Source of the DNA: Candidatus Geothrix odensensis
GTDB taxonomy: Bacteria > Acidobacteriota > Holophagae > Holophagales > Holophagaceae
Direction: 5' to 3'
Assembly: GCA_016714685.1 (NCBI GenBank)
Contig: JADKCH010000025.1
Location: 1-40,290, forward strand
Length of the DNA stretch: 40,290 bases
Shown here piece after piece: positions 1-7,816 of the stretch. The translations under genes were made by a program, and so were the position numbers. The notes under the pieces were generated by a model, which saw nothing but the letters and a program-made list of their open reading frames with translations, searched no databases and was not told the DNA's origin. Position 1 is the first letter of the stretch, and each line of letters begins with the position of its first letter.

Positions 1-2
1 GC

Positions 3-71
3 TGCGGCCTGCGAGGTGGCTACTACCCCGACGGGGAGGACGCGGCACTGTTCCGGCTCATCCATAGTTGA
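3..71 (+). CDS. C-terminal fragment of a GNAT acetyltransferase, RimI-like
   Basis: Only the last 22 codons lie in the window, ending at TGA 69-71. The readable tail contains GGYYPDGEDAALF, which resembles the end of RimI-type ribosomal-protein alanine N-acetyltransferases, where a YY..-EDA-L strand closes the GNAT fold. The other two plus-strand frames give low-complexity Arg/Pro peptides, so this frame is the best choice. The fragment is too short to be sure of the family. It runs in the same direction as the Rrf2 gene that follows, but a separate promoter lies between them. Confidence 0.45.
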   Translation, partial: CGLRGGYYPDGEDAALFRLIHS

Positions 72-81
72 CCTGTGCATC

Positions 82-110
82 TTGACCAATGGGACCGGAT
101 CGCTCATATT
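82..110 (+). promoter_or_regulatory. Sigma-70-type promoter for the Rrf2 gene
   Basis: TTGACC at 82-87 (5 of 6 to the -35 consensus) and CATATT at 105-110 (4 of 6 to the -10) are separated by exactly 17 bases. Transcription would begin near 117, some 17 bases before the ATG at 134. Rrf2 regulators often repress their own promoter, but no convincing operator palindrome is visible here. Confidence 0.6.
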
Positions 111-133
111 TGGAGCCTTCCCGGCGGTGACCC

Positions 134-634
134 ATGCTCGGCATCTCGCGACAGACGGATTACGCGGCCCGCGTGGTGCTGCACCTGGCCTGCCTGGCCC
201 CCGGGGCCAGGGTGCCCATCGCCGACATCGCCAAGCACCGCATGCTGCCCCTCGACTTCATCCGCCGCATCGTGGGCGACCTGGTCAAGGCGGGCATCCT
301 GGCCACCTCCCGGGGCTCGGGTGGCGGCGTGAGCCTGGCCCGGCCCGCGGCGGACATCTCCCTGGGTGAAGTGGTCCAGGCCATGGAGGGCGGCGTGGCC
401 CTCAACCACTGCGTGAGCGATCGCCGGGTCTGCCCCCTGGCCTCGGCCTGCCCCGTGCAGTCCGTGTGGGTGGACGCCACCCAGGTGCTGGAGGACTACC
501 TGGCCTCCGTGCGCTTCGACGCCCTGGCCCAGCGCAGCGAGATCCACCAGCCCGCCCACCTGCGCGTGCAGGAGCTCGGGCGCGTGCGGGGCGCGGCCCG
601 CTGTGCCGTGCCTAAAGCAACCCTGGCGGGCTGA
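134..634 (+). CDS. Rrf2/IscR-family transcriptional regulator with Fe-S cysteines
   Basis: This 166-residue protein has the Rrf2 winged-helix fold: an N-terminal QTDYAARVVLHLA helix, a recognition helix around residues 38-52, and a wing with GSGGGVSLARP at 61-71. Three cysteines, C93, C100 and C106 (C-x6-C-x5-C), sit where IscR, NsrR and RsrR bind a [2Fe-2S] or [4Fe-4S] cluster, so a redox-, iron- or NO-sensing repressor is likely. The exact sub-family cannot be decided; the spacing differs by one residue from the C-x5-C-x5-C of IscR and NsrR. The ATG at 134 gives the canonical N terminus (MLGISRQTDYA), although its ribosome site is weak. No isc or suf genes are adjacent in the window. Confidence 0.85.
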   Translation: MLGISRQTDYAARVVLHLACLAPGARVPIADIAKHRMLPLDFIRRIVGDLVKAGILATSRGSGGGVSLARPAADISLGEVVQAMEGGVALNHCVSDRRVCPLASACPVQSVWVDATQVLEDYLASVRFDALAQRSEIHQPAHLRVQELGRVRGAARCAVPKATLAG

Positions 635-641
635 TTCATGC

Positions 642-675
642 GGTCCAGACGGACCTGCGGGGTTGGGATATCCCA
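642..675. other. Short inverted repeats between convergent genes
   Basis: Between the stop of the Rrf2 gene (634) and that of the minus-strand DUF4242 gene (687) lie a small hairpin, GGTCC-AGAC-GGACC (642-655), and a perfect 12-base palindrome, TGGGATATCCCA (664-675). They could end transcription from both sides, but neither is followed by a T tract. This is a weak call. Confidence 0.3.
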
Positions 676-686
676 GGTACGGGAGG

Positions 687-1082
687 CTACTGTGGCATCA
701 GCACCACGGGGATCTCGATGATGTCATCCACCGGGATCTTGTTGGCGGTGGCAGCGTCCCGGATGGCCTGTTCACTAGGGCCGTCGTAGATGCAGAAGGT
801 CTTCGTCTTGTCGGCGTTGGCGTAGGAATGAACCCACTCCACCTTGTGGGTGGAGTTGCACTGGTTGACGGCCTTCTTGGCAGTGGCATCAAGGCCAGCA
901 AGGGCACCCGCCGGGAAAGTGCGCACCACCATGAAGCGGCGCATGCCAGCCCTGGGCGCCGGTACCGCAGGCGCAGTGTCCGCCGCTGCGGTGGGAGCGG
1001 CCTTGGGTGAACGGGCTTCGAGGCTGGTTGGCAGCACCGTCAGGGCAGCGAGCACTAACAGGGTGGGCGTGCGGACAGGCAT
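687..1082 (-). CDS. Exported DUF4242 (SCO4226-like) protein
   Basis: The C-terminal 80 residues match the DUF4242 pattern: a MVVRTFPAGAL strand, WVHSYANADKTKTFCIYDGPS, and a final VDDIIEIPVV strand. These form a ferredoxin-like alpha/beta fold known from the small nickel-binding protein SCO4226. Function in most bacteria is unknown. The ATG at 1082 is preceded by GGAGGAA at good spacing and opens a hydrophobic signal peptide (VRTPTLLVLAALTVLPTS); an upstream ATG at 1133 lacks a ribosome site and is rejected. An Ala/Pro-rich linker joins the signal to the domain. Export is unusual because DUF4242 proteins are mostly short and cytoplasmic. The gene is single and convergent with the Rrf2 gene. 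The mature protein is about 110 residues. Confidence 0.75.
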   Translation of the reverse strand: MPVRTPTLLVLAALTVLPTSLEARSPKAAPTAAADTAPAVPAPRAGMRRFMVVRTFPAGALAGLDATAKKAVNQCNSTHKVEWVHSYANADKTKTFCIYDGPSEQAIRDAATANKIPVDDIIEIPVVLMPQ

Positions 1083-1214
1083 GCGTTCCTCCGTGAAAGC
1101 GGGCGTGGGATCCAGAGGATTCAGCATGGCCATTTCGCTGGTGATGTCAATGATTCAAAATATCAACACAATGACGATTTAATACTAGTGTTGCTACATC
1201 GGGCCCTGACGGCT

Positions 1215-2447
1215 TCAGGTCCGTTCGAACAGCACGACCCGGTTGCTGTTGGTGCCCTTGTCGTTGTTGCCCACGCCCCAGATGTGGGCGGTCTTGGTGA
1301 AGGTCTGGCGGTTCACGAGGACGCCGTGGGCCTTGAAGCCGGCGCGCAGGCCCAGGGGCAGCACCACCTCGTCGAGGCGCAGCTTGCCGCGGCGGATCTC
1401 GCCCACCTCGAAGGCCACGAAGCCGCCGCGTTTCGTGAGCCGGTGCAGCTCCGCGAAGACCGCGGCCATGGTCTCCGACCAGCCCTCGAGGGTGCGGGGC
1501 GTGCTGATGCCGCGGCCGATGGCCTCGGCATCCAGGCCCGTGAACCAGCAGCGCAGCCAGTTGTCGCCACTGTAGTCCACCACGTCGAGGAAGGGCGGCG
1601 AGGTGACCGTGAGGGCGATGCAGCCGTCCATCAGGGTGCCGGTCTCCCGCGCGTCGGCGGTGAGGAAGCGGGCGTCCTGGGCCGCCAGGGCCAGGTGCTG
1701 TCGCTGGCCGGGTTCCAGGCCCGACAGCAGCTGCTTCGTCTTCTTGAGGATGAGGGCGTGGGTGTCACGGTAGGTGGGCGTCTGCCCGCGCTGGGCGTTG
1801 ATCTGGCGCTGTTTCTCCGCCGTGAGGGCCTGGTTGGGGGGCAGGGTGTACACCGAGAAGAAGCCGGGGCTGTGCCCCGTGAGGCGGTTGGTGGCCACCA
1901 TGCGGATCCAGGTGTCGAGCTCGTCCAGCTCGCCGCTGGCCGCGCGGCGGAGGCACCAGTCGCGGAGGCCGCGGATCTCGGCCTCGGTGTCCGGGTGGAA
2001 GAACATGCCGAGGTCGAGGCCGTCTTCGGTGCCGCTGCGGGGGATCGATTCCAGCCGTTCGGCCACGGCGGCGGGTTCGGGCGGTGTGAGCCGGGGCTCG
2101 GCCAGCATGCGCGAGAGGGGATTCACGTCGTTGGCGGCCACCCGCCGGCCGAGCAGGGCGGCCTCCAGAGCGGTGGTGCCGCGACCGCTGAAGGGATCGT
2201 AGACCCGGTCGCCAGGCCGGGTCAGGCGCTCGATGAAGTGGCGGGGCAGCTGGGGCTTGTAGCAGGCCCGGTACGAGATCTCATGCAGGTTCGCGGCCTG
2301 GCGCTGCTTCGAGGTCCAGAACTCCGTGGACAGGCGGGGATAGGTTTCGCCCTCGGCCGCCACGGCGTCCCAGGTCTGGTCGGGCCCGGACGGATCAGGA
2401 ACGAAGCCCGCCAGGAAGCCCCGCTGCACCGCCGCTGCATCCTCCAT
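1215..2447 (-). CDS. Orphan site-specific DNA methyltransferase (amino-methylating)
   Basis: This 410-residue SAM-dependent DNA methylase carries motif I, DPFSGRGTT, at residues 84-92, preceded by a motif X-like KPQLPRHFIERL, and motif IV, TSPPF, at 282-286. TSPP points to an N4-cytosine or N6-adenine enzyme. The order, motif I before IV with about 190 residues between, differs from the common beta class, where IV comes first. The tail has GGFVAFEVGEIRRG and a closing beta hairpin. The ATG at 2447 has GGAAAGG nine bases upstream; a further in-frame ATG at 2510 would overlap the divergent kinase gene and is less likely. No restriction endonuclease is nearby, so it looks like an orphan modifying or regulatory methylase. 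Its recognition site cannot be read from sequence. Confidence 0.8.
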   Translation of the reverse strand: MEDAAAVQRGFLAGFVPDPSGPDQTWDAVAAEGETYPRLSTEFWTSKQRQAANLHEISYRACYKPQLPRHFIERLTRPGDRVYDPFSGRGTTALEAALLGRRVAANDVNPLSRMLAEPRLTPPEPAAVAERLESIPRSGTEDGLDLGMFFHPDTEAEIRGLRDWCLRRAASGELDELDTWIRMVATNRLTGHSPGFFSVYTLPPNQALTAEKQRQINAQRGQTPTYRDTHALILKKTKQLLSGLEPGQRQHLALAAQDARFLTADARETGTLMDGCIALTVTSPPFLDVVDYSGDNWLRCWFTGLDAEAIGRGISTPRTLEGWSETMAAVFAELHRLTKRGGFVAFEVGEIRRGKLRLDEVVLPLGLRAGFKAHGVLVNRQTFTKTAHIWGVGNNDKGTNSNRVVLFERT

Positions 2448-2490
2448 CCACGACTGCCTTTCCAGAAGCAACCAGGATAGCCTGCTGGAG

Positions 2491-4569
2491 ATGCCTTCCC
2501 CCGCGCCCAAACGCCACCCCGAGCTGACGCGCCTCTATGTGGCCGTGGGCCTGGTCGCGGTGATCCTCATGATCTTCCTGGCCTACAAGGCGGTGGGGAA
2601 CCGCGTGGCCGAGGGCGGGCTGGACGCGCCGTCCCGCTGGGCCCTGGTGGCCGTGGGGGTGCTCAACGCCCTGGCCATCGGCACGCTGTTGTTCATCGTG
2701 GCCCGCAGCCTGGCCAAGCTCTACTTCGAGCGCAAGAGCGGCATCCTGGGCTCGCGGCTGCGCACCCGCATGGTGCTGACCCTCTTCGTCGTGGGCATCG
2801 TGCCCAGCCTGATCCTCTTCGTGGTGGGGCGGAACTTCATCAACAAGAACGTGGAGCGCTGGTTCAGCCCCGAAACGGAAGTGGCCATCCGCGACGGCCA
2901 GAAGCTGGCCGAGGACCTGCGCGCCGCCGCCAAGGCCCGGCTGGACTTCGGCGCGGGCCGCCTGCAGAGCTCCGCCTCGGCCGAGCCCCAGGTCATCCGG
3001 GCCGCCTCGGGACTGGACCTGGTGGCCGCCCTCGGCACCCGGGGAGAGGGTCTGCGGGCCCTGGACCTGGGCCCCGGCCTGCCGCCGCCGGACCTCCAGG
3101 AGCCGGGAGCCGGGGACAGCACCCAGGAGTCGCACGAGGGCCTGTGGATCCTGCGTCTGGCGCCACGGGGGGACGGGCCCTGGGTGGTGGGCATCTTCAT
3201 GCCCCGGGAGACCCTCGACCGCGTGCTGGCCCTGGAGCAGCGGTACAAGGAGAGCCAGCAGATCCGCGCCAACCGGGACACCCTCCAGACCCTGCCCCAG
3301 AGCACCTTCCTCTTCCTGACCCTGCTGACGCTGTTCTTCGCCGTGTGGTCCGGTCTGGCCCTGGCGAAGTCCCTGAGCGAGCCCATCCGCGCCCTGGCCA
3401 AGGCCGCGCAGCGCGTGGGCGGCGGCGATCTCGACGTGCAGCTGCCGGAGCTGGGGGAGGACGAGCTGGCCTTCCTGGCCCGCACCTTCAACGCCATGAC
3501 CCGCGACCTCAAGACCAACCAGGCGGCCATCGAGGCCCAGGCCAGCCGCCTGGAGCAGCAGCGGGCCTACCTGGACCAGCTGCTGGCGGCCCTGCCCGTG
3601 GGCGTCATGAGCTGGCGGGCCGATGGCGAGCTGCGCACCTTCAACGCCGCCGCCCGCGCCTGGCTGGGCCTGGAGGAGTTCGATCCCACCGAGGCCCGCT
3701 GGGAGACCGTGGAGTCCCTGCCGCGCCTGGGCCGCCTGCCGGAGTTGCTGGCGGCCGTGCGCGCCTCCAAGCGCGGCGTGCAGGAGGAGTTCCGCATGGG
3801 TGGCGAGGGCGAGGGCCGCCCCGTGCGCGCCATCCTCGAACCGCTGCAGGGCGGGGGCGTGCTGGCGGTGCTGGAGGACCTGTCCCTGCTGGCCCAGGCG
3901 GAGAAGCGCGCCGCCTGGCAGGAGGTGGCCCGGCGCATGGCCCACGAGGTGAAGAACCCGCTGACGCCCATCCAGCTGACCGCCCAGCGGCTCCTCCGCA
4001 AGAACCGGGAGGGCCGGCTGGATGCCGCCGCCGTGCAGGAGGGCGCCGAGACCATCCTGGCCGAGGTGGCCAGCCTCTCGCGCCTGGTGGACAGCTTCAG
4101 CCGCTTCGCCCGCCTGCCGGTGCCCCAGTTCTCCCCCTGCGATCCCGCCGAGCTGCTGCGGCAGGTGGCCGCCCTCTACGGACCCAACCACCCCGACATC
4201 CGCTGGGAGCTGGCGCTGCCCGATGAGCCGGTCTCCGCCCTGTGGGATGGCGACATGGTGAAGCGGGCCCTCATCAACTTCGTGGACAACGCCGTCGCTG
4301 CGGTGGAGGGCCGGGGCGGGATCCAGCTATCGCTGGCGGTGGAGGGCCAGTCGCTGCGCTTCGACGTGGCCGATGACGGCACCGGGGTGCCAGAGACCGA
4401 CCGGGAGCGGCTCTTCGAGCCCTACTTCTCCACCAAGCGCAAGGGCACGGGCCTGGGCCTGGCCATCGTGCGCCGCATCGCGCAGGATCACGGCGGCGAC
4501 GCCCGCTACCAGCCCCTGGCGCCGGGCAGCCGGTTCAGCCTCATCCTGCCGAAAGCCGGCAAGGGCTGA
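2491..4569 (+). CDS. NtrY-type membrane sensor histidine kinase
   Basis: This 692-residue kinase has the NtrY architecture: three N-terminal membrane helices (about 15-33, 50-72, 93-113), a periplasmic domain, a fourth helix (271-294), HAMP (296-340), a coiled coil and PAS domain (345-460), HisKA and HATPase. The H box MAHEVKNPL places the phosphorylated histidine at 485; the N box INFVDNAV is near 596-601, and the G boxes DDGTGVP (628) and GTGLGLAIV follow. NtrY kinases pair with NtrX sigma-54 activators. None is adjacent, but an NtrX-like regulator lies at 20-21.8 kb on the other strand and could be the partner. The ATG is set by the N-terminal helix; the only ribosome-like GGAG abuts it, so initiation may be weak. 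It is divergent from the methyltransferase. Confidence 0.93.
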   Translation: MPSPAPKRHPELTRLYVAVGLVAVILMIFLAYKAVGNRVAEGGLDAPSRWALVAVGVLNALAIGTLLFIVARSLAKLYFERKSGILGSRLRTRMVLTLFVVGIVPSLILFVVGRNFINKNVERWFSPETEVAIRDGQKLAEDLRAAAKARLDFGAGRLQSSASAEPQVIRAASGLDLVAALGTRGEGLRALDLGPGLPPPDLQEPGAGDSTQESHEGLWILRLAPRGDGPWVVGIFMPRETLDRVLALEQRYKESQQIRANRDTLQTLPQSTFLFLTLLTLFFAVWSGLALAKSLSEPIRALAKAAQRVGGGDLDVQLPELGEDELAFLARTFNAMTRDLKTNQAAIEAQASRLEQQRAYLDQLLAALPVGVMSWRADGELRTFNAAARAWLGLEEFDPTEARWETVESLPRLGRLPELLAAVRASKRGVQEEFRMGGEGEGRPVRAILEPLQGGGVLAVLEDLSLLAQAEKRAAWQEVARRMAHEVKNPLTPIQLTAQRLLRKNREGRLDAAAVQEGAETILAEVASLSRLVDSFSRFARLPVPQFSPCDPAELLRQVAALYGPNHPDIRWELALPDEPVSALWDGDMVKRALINFVDNAVAAVEGRGGIQLSLAVEGQSLRFDVADDGTGVPETDRERLFEPYFSTKRKGTGLGLAIVRRIAQDHGGDARYQPLAPGSRFSLILPKAGKG

Positions 4570-4656
4570 TCAAGCCCGCCGGCGCCTCCGCAACCACAGC
4601 CCCAGCGGCCCGAGCACCAGCCAGGCCAGCAGCACGAGCTTGAAGAGGGGGGACAT
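4570..4656 (-). CDS. Possible 28-residue single-helix membrane peptide
   Basis: This small reading frame lies in the gap between the kinase stop and the next gene. It begins at ATG 4656 with GGAG five bases upstream on the minus strand and ends with TGA at 4570-4572, directly beside the kinase stop. The peptide starts MSPLFKLVLL, continues as an unbroken hydrophobic stretch of about 18 residues, and ends in LRRRRRA, the positive-inside tail of a membrane-anchored micropeptide. No homolog is recognised. A chance frame in GC-rich DNA is possible, but the ribosome site, membrane helix and basic end together are suggestive. Confidence 0.4.
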   Translation of the reverse strand: MSPLFKLVLLAWLVLGPLGLWLRRRRRA

Positions 4657-4720
4657 GGGCGCTCCGATGGGGCCCCGGCGCCCCACACCAGCCTCTCATG
4701 GCGGCGCGTATGCTGACCCC

Positions 4721-5635
4721 ATGGAGAACGGCGTGGAAGGGAAGGGCCTCTGCCTCATCGCGGGCTGCGGGTACACCGGGGCGCGACTGGCGCGGCGCCT
4801 GCTCCGCGTCGGCCAGGTGCTGGCCCTGGTGCGGGGGCCGGCCTCCGCGGCGGCCCTGCTCGGCCAGGGCATTCCGGCGGTCGCGGTGGATTTCGATGCG
4901 GATGTTTCTCCCCCGACGCTGCCGCCGGACCTCGGCGCCGTGGTCTACCTGGCCCCTCCAGCGGCTGTGGGAACGGAGGATCTCCGGCTTGCCCGGTTCC
5001 TCCAGGCCCTGGGCCCGGCCCGCCCGGAGGTGTTCGTGTACCTCAGCACCACGGGCGTGTACGGAGACACGCGGGGGGCCGCCGTGGACGAGGCCAGCCC
5101 CGCGGCGCCGCGGGAGGACCGCTCGAAGCAGCGCCGGGATGCGGAATGCCAGGTCACCGCCTGGTGCGGGGCGCGGGGCGTCCGGCCCGTGATCCTGCGC
5201 GTGCCCGCCATCTATGGCCCCCACCGCCTGCCCCTGGACCGGCTGCGGCGGGGGGAGCCCGTGCTGCGCGAAGCGGACTCGGGGCCCGGCAACCGCATCC
5301 ACGTGGACGACCTGGTGGCGGCCTGCGCGGTGGCCCTGGGGCGGCCCGTGTCTGGTGTCTTCAACCTGACGGACGGGGTGCCGGAAAGCATGGCCGAGTT
5401 CACCTCCCGGGTGGCGGCTCTGGCGGATCTGCCCGCGCCGCGACGGGTCTCCTGGGCGGAGGCGCAGACCCTGCTGAGCCCCGGCCTCCTGGCCTTCCTG
5501 CGGGAGTCCCGACTCGTCACGAGCCGCCGAATGCTGGAGCTGGGCTGGACGCCGACCTACGGGAACCCCGACGACGGCATCCGCGCCAGCCTGGGGGAGA
5601 TGGGCTGGGCGGGGCCTAGTAGCGCAGGACGCTGA
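4721..5635 (+). CDS. NAD-dependent epimerase/SDR family protein (YeeZ-like)
   Basis: This 304-residue Rossmann protein has the dinucleotide motif GCGYTGARLARRL near residues 12-24, the extended-SDR strand YLSTTGVYGDTRG, RVPAIYGPHR, and RIHVDDLVAACAVAL late in the domain. These are typical of the YeeZ/YbjT-like group of atypical extended SDRs, whose substrates are mostly unknown. The usual active-site YxxxK is not evident, only a nearby SK (DRSKQRR), so catalysis is uncertain. The ATG at 4721 fits the start of the first beta strand. The 3' end overlaps the convergent apt gene by 20 bases, leaving no room for a terminator. Confidence 0.8.
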   Translation: MENGVEGKGLCLIAGCGYTGARLARRLLRVGQVLALVRGPASAAALLGQGIPAVAVDFDADVSPPTLPPDLGAVVYLAPPAAVGTEDLRLARFLQALGPARPEVFVYLSTTGVYGDTRGAAVDEASPAAPREDRSKQRRDAECQVTAWCGARGVRPVILRVPAIYGPHRLPLDRLRRGEPVLREADSGPGNRIHVDDLVAACAVALGRPVSGVFNLTDGVPESMAEFTSRVAALADLPAPRRVSWAEAQTLLSPGLLAFLRESRLVTSRRMLELGWTPTYGNPDDGIRASLGEMGWAGPSSAGR

Positions 5636-6140
5636 AGACCGGCAGGCCCTCGACCTTCTCGCGCCCCGGCAGGGAGGTCAGCTCGATGAAGACGGTCAGC
5701 GCCAGGGGCTGGGCCCCGGTGCGCTGGATCAGGCGCTGGGCGGCGGCGGCGGTGCCACCGGTGGCCATGACGTCGTCCACGATGAGCACGCGGTCCCCGG
5801 CCTTGAAGGCATCCACGTGGATCTCCAGGGCATCGGTGCCGTACTCCAGGCCGTAGCCCTCCTTGAAGGTCGCCATGGGCAGCTTGCCGGGCTTGCGGGC
5901 CGGCACGAAACCGACGCCCAGCTTCTGGGCCAGGGCGCTGCCGAAGATGAAGCCGCGGGACTCCAGGCCCAGCACGTGGGTGGGCTGGAGGGCGAGCACC
6001 GGCTGGGCCATGGCCGCCACGGCCTCGCCGAAGGCCTCGGCGCTGGCCAGCAGGGGCGTGATGTCGCGGAAGAGGATCCCCGCTTTCGGGAAGTCCGGGA
6101 CATCGCGGACGAAGGAGCTGAGGGGCGTGGTGGTGGGCAT
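5616..6140 (-). CDS. apt: Adenine phosphoribosyltransferase
   Basis: This 174-residue protein converts adenine plus PRPP to AMP in purine salvage. It has the family hallmarks: PKAGILFRDITPLL near the N terminus, LESRGFIFG, and the PRPP-binding loop VLIVDDVMATGGTA. Length is normal for Apt. It is the last gene of the surE-acyP-apt operon, two bases after acyP. With SurE, which dephosphorylates nucleoside monophosphates, the operon handles purine nucleotides at both the salvage and breakdown ends. Its end overlaps the convergent SDR gene. Confidence 0.95.
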   Translation of the reverse strand: MPTTTPLSSFVRDVPDFPKAGILFRDITPLLASAEAFGEAVAAMAQPVLALQPTHVLGLESRGFIFGSALAQKLGVGFVPARKPGKLPMATFKEGYGLEYGTDALEIHVDAFKAGDRVLIVDDVMATGGTAAAAQRLIQRTGAQPLALTVFIELTSLPGREKVEGLPVFSVLRY

Positions 6141-6142
6141 GG

Positions 6143-6415
6143 CTACCTGCGGATCTCGAAAGGAAAGGGTAGGGAGGATCGCATATCCGGGGCCTCCCAG
6201 TCCAGTCGGGAGACGTGACCGAAGGCCGGGCCCCGGGCCAGCCGCAGCCGGAAAGACTCGAGCGCGGTCTCGCTTCCTTCCGCCTCGCCGCCCACGGTGC
6301 CATCCGCCTCGTTGCGCACCCAGCCCGCCAACCCGAGCGCCTGGGCTTCGCGCTGGGCGAAGCGGCGGTAGCCCACTCCCTGGACCTCCCCGTGGACGCG
6401 GAAGGCGATGGGCAT
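6143..6415 (-). CDS. acyP: Acylphosphatase
   Basis: This is a 90-residue alpha/beta sandwich enzyme that hydrolyses acyl phosphates. The signature is complete: VQGVGYRRF with the phosphate-binding arginine, and GWVRNEADGTV with the catalytic asparagine. It sits between surE and apt with gaps of only two to four bases, so it is surely co-transcribed. The physiological substrate in bacteria is not well known. Confidence 0.93.
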   Translation of the reverse strand: MPIAFRVHGEVQGVGYRRFAQREAQALGLAGWVRNEADGTVGGEAEGSETALESFRLRLARGPAFGHVSRLDWEAPDMRSSLPFPFEIRR

Positions 6416-6419
6416 GGCG

Positions 6420-7169
6420 CTACCGGTTGAAGGCCGCGTCGAAGTCGGCCTGGCGCGACAGGGTCTCGGGGCAGCCCAGGTCGAGGCGCAGGGGTGTCAC
6501 GCTGGCGAAGCCGTGGAAGACCGCCTCGGCATCGCTGCCCGGGGCCTTGGCGTAGGTGGGACCGGCGTCGCCGCCGATCCAGAAGTAGGGCGTGCTGCGG
6601 GGATCGACGCGGCGCTCCACCAGGTCGTGGTAGGCGCGGCTGTCCTGGCCCGTGAGGTGGAAGCCCTTGGGCTCGCCCTTGGGGAAGTTCACGTTCCAGA
6701 TGCGGTTGGCGGGCAGCTCCATGGCCTCCCAGCGCTCCAGGAAGCGGCCGATCCAGGGCTCGGCGAGGTCGAGCGAGCCCCCGGGATGGATGGAGAAGGC
6801 CGCGGCCCGCGCGCCCTGGAGGCGGCCCTCGAAGGCGGCGCCCACGGTGCCGGAGTAGAAGACATCCTCGCCCAGGTTGAAGCCGTGGTTGATGCCCGAC
6901 AGCACCCAGTCGGGCTTGCGGCCCAGCACCTCGCAGACACCCAGCAGCACGCAGTCCACGGGGGTGCCGTCGCAGGCGAAGCGGTCGGGGCCCACTTCGT
7001 TCAGGCGCAGGATGTTGTGCAGGCTCAGGGCCGAGGAGATGGCCGAGCGGTTGCGGTCGGGAGCCACGGTGACCACCTTGCCGAAGGGCGCGGCGGCCCG
7101 GGCCAGGGCCGCGATGCCGGGGGCCCAGAGGCCATCGTCGTTGGTGAGCAGGATCAGGCGTTCGGGCAT
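6420..7169 (-). CDS. surE: 5'/3'-nucleotidase SurE
   Basis: This 249-residue protein has the SurE signature: the metal-binding LLTNDDG at the N terminus, APDRNRSAISSAL, the VSGIN-type segment VLSGINHGFNLGEDVFYSGTV, and a variable C-terminal part. SurE removes phosphate from nucleoside monophosphates and is linked to stationary-phase survival, often together with the protein-repair enzyme Pcm, which here lies 4.3 kb away on the opposite strand. The start at 7169 (MPERLILLTNDDG) is the family start, although its ribosome site is poor. An excellent AGGAGGTGA lies 51 bases further upstream without a usable ATG. It is the first gene of surE-acyP-apt. Confidence 0.94.
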   Translation of the reverse strand: MPERLILLTNDDGLWAPGIAALARAAAPFGKVVTVAPDRNRSAISSALSLHNILRLNEVGPDRFACDGTPVDCVLLGVCEVLGRKPDWVLSGINHGFNLGEDVFYSGTVGAAFEGRLQGARAAAFSIHPGGSLDLAEPWIGRFLERWEAMELPANRIWNVNFPKGEPKGFHLTGQDSRAYHDLVERRVDPRSTPYFWIGGDAGPTYAKAPGSDAEAVFHGFASVTPLRLDLGCPETLSRQADFDAAFNR

Positions 7170-7234
7170 GCCCCAGTCTACCCCGTGGGTTCGACCTGCC
7201 TTCGGTGTCAGGATGGAATTCACCTCCTGGTTCC

Positions 7235-7816
7235 ATGGACGCCGACCTCCCGATGCCCTCCGCCCTGCCCATCCCCCTCGGGGAGGAGGCCGTCCCCTCC
7301 AGCCGCGCCGCGATCCTGGCCCGGCTTCGTGAAAGGATCGTGGCCTTCGCGGCATCCCGGTATGCAGGCGCCCATGCGGAGGACCTGGCGCAGGAGGTGC
7401 TGATGCTGCTCCACGAGAAGTACGGCCACCTGGACCGGATCGAGGACCTGCTGCCCCTGGCCTTCCAGATCCTGCGCTTCAAGCTGGCGGCCCACCGCCG
7501 CAAGGCCGCCCGCCGGGGCGAGTACGACGCCGTGGACGTGGATGTCTTCCCGCCGATTTCGGATGCGCCGGACCCGGCCACGGTGCTGGAGCGCAAAGAG
7601 CTGCTGGCGAAGCTCATGGGCGGCATCGCCCAGATGGGCGAGCGCTGCCGCGAGCTGTTCCGCCTCAAGCTGCAGGGGCGCAGCTTCGCCGAGATCCAGG
7701 GGCTCCTGGGCGCCACCACCCTGAACACCGTCTACACCTGGGACCACCGCTGCCGGAAGCAGCTGCTGGAAACGCTGGGCGGCAGCTGGCAGGCCGCCAC
7801 AGGAGGGGCGCCATGA
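7235..7816 (+). CDS. ECF-like RNA polymerase sigma factor
   Basis: This 193-residue protein has sigma region 2 (about 33-90: HAEDLAQEVLMLLHEKYG, with FQILRFKLAAHRRKAARRG as the -10-binding helix) and region 4 (125-185: RCRELFRLKLQGRSFAEIQGLLG, a helix-turn-helix). Region 3 is absent, as in ECF sigmas. The ATG at 7235 is chosen because the upstream GTG (7205) only adds a non-conserved tail; the ribosome site is weak in either case. The stop overlaps the next gene's start as ATGA (7813-7816), the usual translational coupling of a sigma to its anti-sigma factor. It is divergent from surE. Confidence 0.85.
   Translation: MDADLPMPSALPIPLGEEAVPSSRAAILARLRERIVAFAASRYAGAHAEDLAQEVLMLLHEKYGHLDRIEDLLPLAFQILRFKLAAHRRKAARRGEYDAVDVDVFPPISDAPDPATVLERKELLAKLMGGIAQMGERCRELFRLKLQGRSFAEIQGLLGATTLNTVYTWDHRCRKQLLETLGGSWQAATGGAP

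Noticed and set aside
2395..4191. Long minus-strand frame within the kinase gene
   Set aside because: It is the antisense shadow of the kinase, low in complexity, without ribosome site or domain.
7220..7228. AGGAGGTGA on the minus strand as the ribosome site of surE
   Set aside because: It lies 51 bases before the family start at 7169 with no ATG, GTG or TTG at proper distance in frame; only a CTG is available. Kept as a curiosity.
5557..7728. Long minus-strand frame spanning apt, acyP, surE and the sigma gene
   Set aside because: It crosses genes of both strands in a different frame and encodes Arg/Pro/Gly-rich sequence without any domain.
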